Made by a program: the position numbers and the translations under genes
Assembly: GCA_044375415.1 (NCBI GenBank)
Contig: JBILMS010000019.1
Coordinates: 1 to 50,216 of the forward strand
DNA from: JAWXBG01 sp044375415
GTDB lineage: Bacteria; Bacteroidota; Bacteroidia; Flavobacteriales_D; Sanyastnellaceae
DNA: 50,216 bases
Direction: 5' to 3'
Shown here: positions 26,300 to 33,741 of the stretch, in pieces
Layout: every line of letters starts with the position of its first letter
Position numbering within the stretch: position 1 is the stretch's first letter
The notes under the pieces: model-generated
The model's database searches: none
Seen by the model: the letters and a program-made list of their open reading frames with translations, nothing else
What the model was told of the DNA's origin: nothing

Positions 26300-27742
26300 T
26301 TATTGACCTTGAGCTTTGGAAAATCCGTCTTTACCATCAAAGGAGTACAGATTTTCCGTTTTAATCACATCAATGCCCAGTTTATCAGCTGTTGTGAGGA
26401 CATTGATAATGTCTTGCTTAGAGACCTGTGCCGTCTTGTTTTCTTTAAACCTGCAGCGCCAATGGTCGGTGCAAAATGTTTCGCGAAATCCACCCGGCCA
26501 TACTTTAATTCCACGATTCGTTATCATCGACAACTCGAGTCCTGTTGTATTCAGACCCGCCATCATCTCAGCGAGCAAATCAGCGCTTTCGCCATTCCAG
26601 TGAACGAAAACATCAATACCTTGCAGTTCTTTTACAGAAGGGGCTTTGCGTTTATACGGAGTAATCGCAATCGTTTTTGCCTTTTCAAATTGTACAGATT
26701 TAAGTGCGGTTGGAAAGAGTCCCATATTAGCGATAACCGCGTCTGCAAATTCGCTTGTTCCTACTTTCTTTTTGCTAGTTTCCTCATTAAAAATATCGTA
26801 GGTATGAATGCCGTCTTCGATCGTCTTTAGCCAAGCATTTTGAATTTTTTCCGCGACTTTATACTGACCGATGTGACATAACATTTGAATTGCTCCTTGC
26901 AATAGTCCGGATGGATTAGCCACATTCTGACCGGCCCTACGTGGTGCCGACCCGTGTATAGCCTCGAACATTGCGCATTCTTCACCGATGTTTGCCGAAC
27001 CGGCAAGACCGACAGAGCCCGCTATTTGCGCCGCTAAGTCCGAAAGGACATCTCCATACAAATTCGGAGTAACAATCACATCGAAGGCTTCCGGTGTGTC
27101 GGCCATTTTTGCTGCTCCGATATCAATAATCCAATGTTCATTTTCGATGTCTTGATATTCTGCGGCAATTTCATCAAACACCTGATGAAACAATCCATCG
27201 GTTTGTTTCATGATGTTGTCTTTGGTAAAACAAGTCACCTTCTTTCTACCATATTGACGAGCGTATTCGAAGGCATACCGCACAATCTTTTCGCAACCCG
27301 GACGACTTATTAATTTTAGGCATTGCACTACTTCATCCGTTTGTTGATGCTCGATACCAGCGTACAAATCCTCTTCATTTTCCCGGACAATAACGATGTC
27401 CATTTTCGGATGTTTGGTATTAACAAATGGGTGATAACTGATACAAGGCCTGATGTTAGCATACAATCCTAAAAATTTGCGAGTGCTAACATTCAAACTC
27501 TTGTAACCTCCACCCTGAGGAGTAGTTATAGGCGCTTTGAGAAAAACCTTGTTTCTGCAGATGACATCCCACGACTCGGGAGCTATGCCGCTCATGTTTC
27601 CGGAGAGATATACTTTTTCTCCAATCTCGATTTCATCCGTTTCTATTTCCGCACCGGCCGCATGAAGTATTTTTAAAGTCGCATCGATGATCTCAGGACC
27701 GATGCCATCTCCCTTCGCTATCGTAACTCTCGTTTTGCTCAT
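26300..27742 (-). CDS. icd: NADP-dependent isocitrate dehydrogenase
   Basis: A 480-residue TCA-cycle enzyme converting isocitrate to 2-oxoglutarate. Family motifs are 'VTIAKGDGIGPEIIDATLKIL' at the start, 'APITTPQGGGYKSLNVSTRK' (phosphate/substrate loop), 'DIVIVRENEEDLYAGIEH', 'TPNLYGDVLSDLAAQIAGSVGLAGSANIG' (metal Asp) and 'FEAIHGSAPRRAGQNVANPSG'. After about residue 340 a C-terminal domain of about 140 residues follows, as in the long Thermus/Bacteroidota-type enzymes. ATG 27742 (MSKTRVT) is the start; the frame extends 25 codons further upstream but that part is A/T-rich promoter DNA. It heads an operon with two small paralogues and is divergent from a LysR regulator. Confidence 0.95.
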   Translation of the reverse strand: MSKTRVTIAKGDGIGPEIIDATLKILHAAGAEIETDEIEIGEKVYLSGNMSGIAPESWDVICRNKVFLKAPITTPQGGGYKSLNVSTRKFLGLYANIRPCISYHPFVNTKHPKMDIVIVRENEEDLYAGIEHQQTDEVVQCLKLISRPGCEKIVRYAFEYARQYGRKKVTCFTKDNIMKQTDGLFHQVFDEIAAEYQDIENEHWIIDIGAAKMADTPEAFDVIVTPNLYGDVLSDLAAQIAGSVGLAGSANIGEECAMFEAIHGSAPRRAGQNVANPSGLLQGAIQMLCHIGQYKVAEKIQNAWLKTIEDGIHTYDIFNEETSKKKVGTSEFADAVIANMGLFPTALKSVQFEKAKTIAITPYKRKAPSVKELQGIDVFVHWNGESADLLAEMMAGLNTTGLELSMITNRGIKVWPGGFRETFCTDHWRCRFKENKTAQVSKQDIINVLTTADKLGIDVIKTENLYSFDGKDGFSKAQGQ

Positions 27743-27788
27743 TTTTGTTTTAACTTTTATTCTTGGGCAAAGATTGAACGACATTTTC

Positions 27789-27839
27789 ATATATAAATAA
27801 TTATATTTATTATACATTCCATAACGTTTATTTATATAT
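27789..27839. promoter_or_regulatory. 12-bp inverted repeat between icd and the LysR gene
   Basis: Arms atatataaataa (27789-27800) and ttatttatatat (27828-27839) are exact reverse complements with a 27-base spacer, within the 144-base divergent region. Position and symmetry suit a LysR operator controlling both genes, but the arms are pure A/T and could be chance. Confidence 0.4.
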
Positions 27840-27886
27840 TTATCCGATCAATAATTGCTTCCTACTCATTTTAAAGATTTACTCAT

Positions 27887-28843
27887 ATGCATTATACTTT
27901 AAATCAACTTCGCATCTTCTTGTCGGTAGCACAACTGGAAAGTGTTACGAAGGCAGCGGAGCATTTGCATCTTACGCAGCCCGCGGTCTCCATTCAATTA
28001 AAAAACCTACAAGATCAATTTGAAATCCCACTGACCGAAGTCGTAGGTAGAAAAATTTACATCACAGAATTCGGGAGGGAAATAGCTATGGCCGCAGAGA
28101 ACATTCTGAACCAAGTATATGCTATCAATTATAAAACTCTTGCATACAAAGGACAACTGAGCGGTCGACTAAAAATTTCAGTCGTCTCTACAGGTAAATA
28201 TGTGATGCCTTACTTTCTCTCCTCATTTCTAGAACAACATTCCGGAATAGATCTTGTGATGGACGTAACGAACAAAGCACAAGTGCTTGAGATTTTAGAG
28301 AAAAATGAAGTTGACCTCGCATTGGTGTCGGTAATACCCGATAATCTGCGCGTCGAAAAATTTGATTTACTTGAAAATACGTTGTATTTGGTCTGTAATG
28401 AGAAATTAAAAAAAACATCAGCCGACCGCTCCATTCATTCACTTTCGGAACTTCCATTTATTTTTCGAGAGGAAGGATCGGGCACACGACAAACGATGGA
28501 ACTTTTTTTTCAAAAATACGGTATTCAACCCTCCAAAAAGCTTGAACTCACTTCTAATGAGGCTGTAAAACAGGCGTTAATGGCGGGACTGGGATATTCT
28601 ATTTTGCCACTAATCGGGATTCGCAACGAACTAAAACTTGGTCAGCTACATATTATTCCCACTGCGCGCCTGCCTATTAAAACTACGTGGAGTTTAATTT
28701 GGATGAAGGGAAAAAATCACTCACCGGCAGCAGGAGCCTTTTTAGAACACCTCAAAAAAGAAAAGACGCGGATTGTATCAGATAGATTCAGCTGGACGGA
28801 TGAGTTCCATTCTCCTCCGAGTAAACAAACTAAGAAGGGTTAA
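27887..28843 (+). CDS. LysR-family transcriptional regulator
   Basis: A 318-residue regulator. The winged HTH covers residues 1-62 ('TLNQLRIFLSVAQLESVTKAAEHLHLTQPAVSIQLKNLQ'), then a linker helix, then a periplasmic-binding-protein-like effector domain (about 90-295) containing 'FIFREEGSGTRQTMELFF' and 'ALMAGLGYSILPLIG'. These features resemble the CysB/CbbR branch. It is transcribed away from icd across 144 bases, so by the usual LysR arrangement it probably controls icd, itself, or both. The effector is unknown. Its TAA overlaps the TAA of the convergent alkyltransferase-like gene inside the palindrome TTAA (28840-28843). Confidence 0.92.
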   Translation: MHYTLNQLRIFLSVAQLESVTKAAEHLHLTQPAVSIQLKNLQDQFEIPLTEVVGRKIYITEFGREIAMAAENILNQVYAINYKTLAYKGQLSGRLKISVVSTGKYVMPYFLSSFLEQHSGIDLVMDVTNKAQVLEILEKNEVDLALVSVIPDNLRVEKFDLLENTLYLVCNEKLKKTSADRSIHSLSELPFIFREEGSGTRQTMELFFQKYGIQPSKKLELTSNEAVKQALMAGLGYSILPLIGIRNELKLGQLHIIPTARLPIKTTWSLIWMKGKNHSPAAGAFLEHLKKEKTRIVSDRFSWTDEFHSPPSKQTKKG

Positions 28844-29172
28844 ATCTTCAGATTCATTTCCGGATTCCAGTATAGCTCTTTGAACTTTACAACCTTATCA
28901 TTTTGGATCTCTACGCCTTCTGACTCCAATAATTCTTGCATCAAAAAAGGGGTTTCAAAATGTGCCTTGCCCGTCAACATTCCAATTCGATTTACTACCC
29001 TATGAGCCGGGATTTCGGGGCGAGAATGACATGCGTTCATGGCCCAGCCAACCATGCGACTGCTTAATCCGCTTCCAAGGTACTTGGCTATACTTCCATA
29101 ATTCGTTACTCGACCCGGCGGTATCAATTTTACCACTTCATAGACATCTTCAAAAAACGAAAATTCCTTCAT
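28840..29172 (-). CDS. Alkyltransferase-like protein (ATL), MGMT fold without catalytic Cys
   Basis: A 110-residue protein with the DNA-binding domain of O6-alkylguanine-DNA alkyltransferase: 'YEVVKLIPPGRVTNYGSIAKYLG', the recognition helix 'SSRMVGWAMNACHSRPEIPAHRVVNRIGMLTGK'. The active-site motif PCHR reads P-A-H-R, with Ala56 instead of the alkyl-accepting Cys, so it cannot repair by methyl transfer. ATL proteins with Trp or Ala there bind O6-alkylguanine and hand the lesion to nucleotide excision repair; that role is inferred. The ATG overlaps the stop of trmB by one base (TAATG). Confidence 0.9.
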   Translation of the reverse strand: MKEFSFFEDVYEVVKLIPPGRVTNYGSIAKYLGSGLSSRMVGWAMNACHSRPEIPAHRVVNRIGMLTGKAHFETPFLMQELLESEGVEIQNDKVVKFKELYWNPEMNLKI

Positions 29173-29864
29173 TATATAACTCTGTATCGGACATAATGAA
29201 TCTTCTTACCTTCCGCCAACCACCGTTTTTCATAGTAAGTGCGAATGCCCAAAATATATTTCCATTCCTCGGTGAGTGCGCCAAAATAAGGGCCATAGAC
29301 ATCATCGGTGCTTGCTTCTATGGGATACATCGTTCCGGCTAAATCCTCATGTAGCAAATCGTAGATCACTGGGTTATCGTGTTTAACATGCACCTTACCT
29401 CCACTTTTCAAAAATGATCTGTATTTGTTCTCAAGGTAAAACAGACTCGTTATTCGTCTGTTTCCTTTACCGTCTTTCGGCTGAGGATCGCTGAACGTGA
29501 GCCAGATTTCGGAGACCTCATTCGGCCCGAAAAATGAATCGATGAATTCTACCCTTGTCCGCACAAAAGCTACATTGCTCAATCCCTCGCTCCATGATTC
29601 TTTGGCTCCCTTATGAAAACGGTGGCCTTTCACATCAATTCCAATAAAATTCCGATTGGGATATTTACGGGCTAAACCAACGGTGTACTCACCTTTTCCA
29701 CAACCAAGTTCCACGGTAATTGGATTTTCATTTTTGAAAAAGTCCTTGTTCCAGAGTCCTTTCATAAAGGTTGTACCCTCCTGAATAATAGGACGTAAAT
29801 CCGGTTCGAATACATGGGGAAAAGTCTTGTTCTCCTCCCATTTTTTTAATTTATCCTTGCCCAT
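29172..29864 (-). CDS. trmB: tRNA (guanine-N7)-methyltransferase
   Basis: A 230-residue SAM-dependent enzyme that methylates G46 in the variable loop of tRNAs. The SAM-binding motif is 'TVELGCGKGEYTVGLARKYP', followed by 'NFIGIDVKGHRFHKGAK' and the family signature 'EIWLTFSDPQPKDGKGNRRITS'. ATG 29864 gives the start typical of Bacteroidota TrmB (MGKDKLKKW.EN.TFPHVFEP); the frame extends 12 codons upstream. It is coupled to the ATL gene downstream. It is divergent from the glycosyltransferase gene with 72 bases between the starts. Confidence 0.94.
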   Translation of the reverse strand: MGKDKLKKWEENKTFPHVFEPDLRPIIQEGTTFMKGLWNKDFFKNENPITVELGCGKGEYTVGLARKYPNRNFIGIDVKGHRFHKGAKESWSEGLSNVAFVRTRVEFIDSFFGPNEVSEIWLTFSDPQPKDGKGNRRITSLFYLENKYRSFLKSGGKVHVKHDNPVIYDLLHEDLAGTMYPIEASTDDVYGPYFGALTEEWKYILGIRTYYEKRWLAEGKKIHYVRYRVI

Positions 29865-29936
29865 CAGGATGACATTCAATTTTTGGCGAATATCCTTCAC
29901 TTTTTATGATGGATTTGCATCTTCTTTGCATTCTCA

Positions 29937-31052
29937 ATGGTTCGAGCCACGAAAACATATTTGATTGCACCTCTAGACTGGGGTCTTGGTCATGCTATGC
30001 GCTGCGTCCCCATTGTTCAACTTCTGCTCGATCATAATCAAAACGTGGTTCTCGCAGGATCGGGACTTAGTTTAAACTATCTCAGTCATGAATTTCCAGA
30101 ACTCAGAGCAATTGATCTTCCCGGAGTGCCTATTTCCTTTGAAACCGGTCAAGGTTTTGGATTTAAATCTCTTCAATTAGGATTAAAATTCAAGAAATAT
30201 GTTTCAACGGAGTTCAGGTTGACGGAAAAAATTGTTCGCGACCATAAGATAGATGTAATAATAAGCGATAATCGCTATGGGGTGAGGTGCGAAGGAGTGC
30301 GGAACAACTTGATCACACATCAGATATATCCCAAAGCACCTTCTATTCTGAGATACTTTGCACATAAAATGATTCGCGAACAAATTGGTCATTTTGATCA
30401 ATGTTGGATACCGGATTATCAGAGTGAGAATGAGAATGAGAGCGTTACGCGGAGAGAGAATGAGAATGAGAGCGATACGAGAGGGATGACTTTAAGTGGC
30501 GAATTGTCGCATGGGGAGGATTTGCCGGAGAACGTTCATTTCATTGGGCCATTAAGTCGCTTTACGCCGACGAATAAATCAATAGAAAAGGACATTGATA
30601 TCCTTTCTATTGTGTCGGGACCTGAACCCGCGCGAACGGATTTTGAAATACAATTAAGGAAACTTTTAGCAGACTTTCCCGGAAAAAAAGTACTCGTTTG
30701 CGGGCGAGATTTTGGGCCCGAAACTCAAGAGAACTCGATTCATTTGATCCCCGGATTGGGAACAGATGAACTACAAAACTACATAGAGCGAAGTAAAAAA
30801 ATAATTTGTCGATCGGGCTATTCAACCATCATGGATTTAGTTTCCTTGAATCGCTCAGCCTTAGTGGTTGCCACACCCGGACAAAGCGAACAAGAGTATC
30901 TCGCTACGTATCTTGAAGAGAAAAAATGGTTTGTCTCTGTTTCCCAGGGGTTTCTCGCCGCACAATTATCTTCGAAACTTGCTCAAATACCTGTTCAAAC
31001 TTTTTATTCCAAGCAATCTTTTCAAACGCTCAAGTGGCTTTTGAACTTATAA
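29937..31052 (+). CDS. MurG-like glycosyltransferase (GT28 type)
   Basis: A 371-residue GT-B glycosyltransferase. The N-terminal Rossmann half begins 'YLIAPLDWGLGHAMRCVPIVQLLL' (acceptor-side glycine loop) and has 'VIISDNRYGVRC'. The C-terminal half has 'KVLVCGRDFG' and donor-site 'KIICRSGYSTIMDLVSLNRSALVVATPGQSEQEYLATYL', like the GT28 C-terminal domain of MurG/MGDG synthases. The product is not known; a lipid or polysaccharide glycoside is plausible. Oddity: a 10-residue unit is duplicated in tandem between the two domains (ENENESVTRR, ENENESDTRG; about 164-183). No membrane segment is evident. Confidence 0.83.
   Translation: MVRATKTYLIAPLDWGLGHAMRCVPIVQLLLDHNQNVVLAGSGLSLNYLSHEFPELRAIDLPGVPISFETGQGFGFKSLQLGLKFKKYVSTEFRLTEKIVRDHKIDVIISDNRYGVRCEGVRNNLITHQIYPKAPSILRYFAHKMIREQIGHFDQCWIPDYQSENENESVTRRENENESDTRGMTLSGELSHGEDLPENVHFIGPLSRFTPTNKSIEKDIDILSIVSGPEPARTDFEIQLRKLLADFPGKKVLVCGRDFGPETQENSIHLIPGLGTDELQNYIERSKKIICRSGYSTIMDLVSLNRSALVVATPGQSEQEYLATYLEEKKWFVSVSQGFLAAQLSSKLAQIPVQTFYSKQSFQTLKWLLNL
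30426..30485 (+). repeat. 30-bp in-frame tandem duplication inside the glycosyltransferase gene
   Basis: Two copies starting 'gagaatgagaatgagagcg' at 30426 and 30456 differ at few positions (gttacg vs gatacg). The period of 30 keeps the frame and adds ten acidic/polar residues in the interdomain linker. Confidence 0.75.
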
Positions 31053-31071
31053 ATAAAAATTAATCCCCTCT

Positions 31072-31548
31072 ATGCTTAACGATAAAACAGACGAACAAAA
31101 AGATGAACATTACATTCGATTGGCGCTGAAAGAGGCTTTGTATGCATACGATTTGGATGAAGTACCAATTGGATGTATCATCGTTTGTCAGGATAAAATA
31201 ATTGCTCGCGGCTATAATCTTGTTGAGAAACTCAACGATTTCACTGCTCATGCCGAAATGCAGGCCTATACGTCTGCCTCTGAATTTCTAGGCGGTAAAT
31301 CGTTGGAAGAATGCACACTCTATGTAACACTAGAACCCTGTGTAATGTGTGCAGGAGGAGCGTACAATACGCGTTTAGGAAGAATCGTCTTCGGTGCCTA
31401 CGATGAAAAAAGAGGATACTCCAAATTCGGAAATCACAGTGGGAATAACCAAGGAATTTTACATCCAAAAACTACTGTCAAAGGAGGGGTTCTTGAGGAA
31501 GACTGCGCTCGATTACTCAAAGAATTCTTCGGAAGAAAACGGGAGTGA
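31072..31548 (+). CDS. tadA: tRNA-specific adenosine deaminase, TadA-type nucleoside deaminase
   Basis: A 158-residue zinc deaminase of the cytidine/deoxycytidylate family. Zinc and catalytic residues are His60-Ala-Glu62 ('FTAHAEMQAY') and Cys90-x2-Cys93 ('LEPCVMCAGGAYNTRLGRIVFGAYDEKRGYSKF'). In the TadA branch, 'DEVPIGCIIV' near residue 30 and the GA.D...G sequence fit deamination of A34 to inosine in tRNA-Arg. Length matches TadA. Guanine-deaminase-like relatives cannot be excluded. It follows the glycosyltransferase gene by 19 bases on the same strand and converges on the capsule phosphatase gene. Confidence 0.85.
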   Translation: MLNDKTDEQKDEHYIRLALKEALYAYDLDEVPIGCIIVCQDKIIARGYNLVEKLNDFTAHAEMQAYTSASEFLGGKSLEECTLYVTLEPCVMCAGGAYNTRLGRIVFGAYDEKRGYSKFGNHSGNNQGILHPKTTVKGGVLEEDCARLLKEFFGRKRE

Positions 31549-31715
31549 ATGGGGAATGGAAAATGGGGGTGAACGTTTGAGGAGCTGACACTCCTGGTGA
31601 GAACCGTCTCGGACTCAGTATCGCAAAGGCGCGGAAAGGTTAAGCAAAGGTGCGCAAGGGGGCAATTTTGCATTTTACATTTTCAATTTTACATTCTTCA
31701 AAGCCCCGGGTGAGT
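31549..31715. repeat. Dispersed repeat fragments between convergent genes
   Basis: Contains 'atcgcaaaggcgcggaaagg', 'agcaaaggtgcgcaaggg' (31620-31660; inverted relative to the copies at 4985-5165), and 'aattttgcattttacatttt' (31663-31695), a string that recurs at about 39800. No gene; probably serves as the transcript-end region of tadA and the PHP phosphatase gene. Confidence 0.45.
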
Positions 31716-32465
31716 TTACAACTCCGCATTTCTCACTTTGCTTAAGAGTCGTTCGACGTGTGGATTTCGTCGCGCTTGTTCCATCAATTGAACATGTCCC
31801 ATATGGTGACAATCCGATCCCACAAAACTATAGAGATCCCGTTCGATGCACCATTCGGCAACTTTTCTTACATCTTTTCCATATTGATCCGTCAAACAGT
31901 TCAAGTTTAGCTGTAGAAAAACTCCTTGATCGTGGAGATTTTCATAAATCGAAAGCTCCTTATGCCAATATTGATATCGCTCGGGATGTGCCAATACAGG
32001 TTTATATCCGTTAAGATGAAGATTGAATGTGGCTCGTTTAAACGTTATAGGTTCACTTGCGAAAGACAATTCGAAAAGGACATAATTTTTGCCAAACGTC
32101 AAAAGATTCTTCTTTTCAATTGCTTCTTCAAAATGCTCATCCAGATAATACTCCGCTGCCGCATCCAATTCAATTTGAATATGCTGCTTCTTTAATTCAG
32201 CCCTAACTAGAGCCAACTTCTCCAAAATGATTTCAGGAGTATTCGGATAAATGTCCTTAAAAATGTGCGGAGTTGTGATGAATTTTTTGAATCCAAATTC
32301 ATGCAAAGATCGAATAAGGTGAATCGATTCCTCCATGTTCGGCGAACCATCATCTATACCCGGAAGCAAGTGTGAATGCACATCTGTACCAAGGATTTTA
32401 AGGTCGAATGGACCAACAGATTTAGGACTATCCTTTTTAAAAAGGTTTTTGATAAATTTATTCAC
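31716..32465 (-). CDS. CpsB/YwqE-type PHP-domain tyrosine-protein phosphatase
   Basis: A 249-residue metal-dependent phosphatase of the polymerase-and-histidinol-phosphatase (PHP) superfamily, which in capsule clusters dephosphorylates the tyrosine kinase controlling polysaccharide export. Metal-site motifs: 'LGTDVHSHLLPGIDDGSPNMEES', 'FITTPHIFKDIYPNTPEII', 'DAAAEYYLDEHFEE', 'PVLAHPERYQYW', and 'SFVGSDCHHMGH'. The frame has no N-terminal ATG. GTG 32465 (VNKFIKNLFKK) is chosen because a -7-like TATCTTTG occupies the codons just upstream, so translation from GTG 32489 would start before the transcript. It is the last gene of the sugar-nucleotide block and has its own probable promoter. Confidence 0.9.
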   Translation of the reverse strand: MNKFIKNLFKKDSPKSVGPFDLKILGTDVHSHLLPGIDDGSPNMEESIHLIRSLHEFGFKKFITTPHIFKDIYPNTPEIILEKLALVRAELKKQHIQIELDAAAEYYLDEHFEEAIEKKNLLTFGKNYVLFELSFASEPITFKRATFNLHLNGYKPVLAHPERYQYWHKELSIYENLHDQGVFLQLNLNCLTDQYGKDVRKVAEWCIERDLYSFVGSDCHHMGHVQLMEQARRNPHVERLLSKVRNAEL

Positions 32466-32475
32466 GGCGCGGCCA

Positions 32476-32483
32476 CAAAGATA
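32476..32483 (-). promoter_or_regulatory. -7 element deciding the start of the PHP phosphatase
   Basis: TATCTTTG, an exact TAnnTTTG match, ten bases before GTG 32465 and inside the codons that a longer translation would need. Confidence 0.5.
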
Positions 32484-32510
32484 GTGCACGCACGATTCGA
32501 AACTTAAATG

Positions 32511-33566
32511 TTATCTGACCGAATACTGTTTTTCGTAATAGTGGAGATATTCGCCGGAGGTAACATTATCAACCCATTCGGAGTGTTCGATGTACCATTT
32601 CACCGTGTCACGAATAGCCATTTCAAAGTCTTGTTCCGGAGCCCAACCAAGTTCTGTCATCAACTTTGTGGCATCAATCGCATAACGTGCATCATGTCCG
32701 AGGCGGTCAGCAACAAAGGTGATGAGTTTTTCAGAAGTGCCGGTTTCACGTTGCAACTCGATATCAGAAATCTTACAAAGTAGTTTTACCATGTCGATAT
32801 TCCGCATTTCGTTATTTCCACCTATACAATACGTATCCCCTACCCTACCCTTATGGAATATCAAATCTATTGCTCGAACGTGATCCTCTACCCATAGCCA
32901 ATCGCGGACATTAAAACCTTTCCCATATACAGGTAAAGGTTTGTTTAGCGTAATGTTTCGAATTATCAGAGGAATCAATTTTTCAGGAAATTGGTGCGAC
33001 CCGTAATTATTACTGCAATTACTAATTATTATCGGTAATCCGTATGTATGATGATAGGCTCTAACCAAATGATCGCTAGACGCCTTACTCGCCGAATAGG
33101 GACTTCTTGGATCGTAAGGTGTTGTTTCCAGAAATTTTCCTGTGTCTCCCAAACTGCCAAAAACTTCATCCGTAGAAATATGGTAAAACAACTTGTCTCC
33201 CATTTTTCCCTTCCATGATTCGATTGCACAATCCAACAATTGAGAGGTACCCAAAATGTTAGTCATAACAAATGCCGCGGGTCCACTTATGCTTCGATCC
33301 ACATGACTTTCTGCGGCCAGGTGGATTACTGCGTCAAAGTTTCCGTTTGTGAAAAAGGACTTTAAAAAGAATTGATCAGTGATATCCCCTTTAACAAAAC
33401 TATAATTAGGTTTATTTTCAATATCCTTTAAATTCGACAGATTACCGGCGTAAGTGAGGGCATCCAGATTTGTGACTTGATAATCCGGATATTTATTTAC
33501 TATCAAACGCACTAGATGCGATCCGATAAAACCTGCACCTCCGGTGATAAGAATATTTTTTTTCAT
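32511..33566 (-). CDS. rfbB: dTDP-glucose 4,6-dehydratase
   Basis: A 351-residue extended short-chain dehydrogenase that converts dTDP-glucose to dTDP-4-keto-6-deoxyglucose, precursor of rhamnose and related sugars. 'ILITGGAGFIGSHLVRLIV' binds NAD; 'HLAAESHVDRSI', the 'STDEVFGSLG' active-site strand, 'YSASKASSDHLVRAYHHTYGLP' (catalytic Tyr-x3-Lys) and 'NNYGSHQFPEKLIPL' are all family signatures. ATG 33566 (MKKNILITGG) is chosen; the nine upstream codons overlap the end of the small membrane-protein gene region. RfbA, RfbC and RfbD are not in the window, so they must lie elsewhere. Confidence 0.94.
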   Translation of the reverse strand: MKKNILITGGAGFIGSHLVRLIVNKYPDYQVTNLDALTYAGNLSNLKDIENKPNYSFVKGDITDQFFLKSFFTNGNFDAVIHLAAESHVDRSISGPAAFVMTNILGTSQLLDCAIESWKGKMGDKLFYHISTDEVFGSLGDTGKFLETTPYDPRSPYSASKASSDHLVRAYHHTYGLPIIISNCSNNYGSHQFPEKLIPLIIRNITLNKPLPVYGKGFNVRDWLWVEDHVRAIDLIFHKGRVGDTYCIGGNNEMRNIDMVKLLCKISDIELQRETGTSEKLITFVADRLGHDARYAIDATKLMTELGWAPEQDFEMAIRDTVKWYIEHSEWVDNVTSGEYLHYYEKQYSVR

Positions 33567-33586
33567 GTTAGCCATTCGTTGATACA

Positions 33587-33736
33587 TCAACAATCTTTAA
33601 AAAAGCTGAATCCGAAAAATCCGGCGACGAGCCAAAAAATGCCTTTAATAAAAAAGAAAAGAAACCCCGCTAATCCCATCTTCTTGAGCCAGACGGGCAT
33701 TTGAAATCTCTTCGGTTTTGATTGTTGTTCTTCCAT
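33587..33736 (-). CDS. 49-residue single-pass membrane protein
   Basis: A short gene beginning with ATG 33736 and ending with TGA at 33587. The N-terminal tail is polar and basic (MEEQQSKPKRFQMPVWLKKM), followed by one long hydrophobic helix rich in Phe and Gly (about 21-46, 'GLAGFLFFFIKGIFWLVAGF') and the tail FKDC. It lies five bases after the dehydrogenase stop and 20 bases before rfbB, inside a compact operon, so it is probably translated with them. Small proteins of this kind (LKK.G.AGFLFF.IKG..WL) occur in other Bacteroidota, to my memory without known function. It could assist a membrane step of polysaccharide assembly, but that is only from position. Confidence 0.7.
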   Translation of the reverse strand: MEEQQSKPKRFQMPVWLKKMGLAGFLFFFIKGIFWLVAGFFGFSFFKDC

Positions 33737-33741
33737 TCAAC

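Noticed and set aside
27743..27817. 25-codon N-terminal extension of isocitrate dehydrogenase
   Set aside because: A/T-rich promoter DNA overlapping the operator candidate; the family starts at MSKTRVT.
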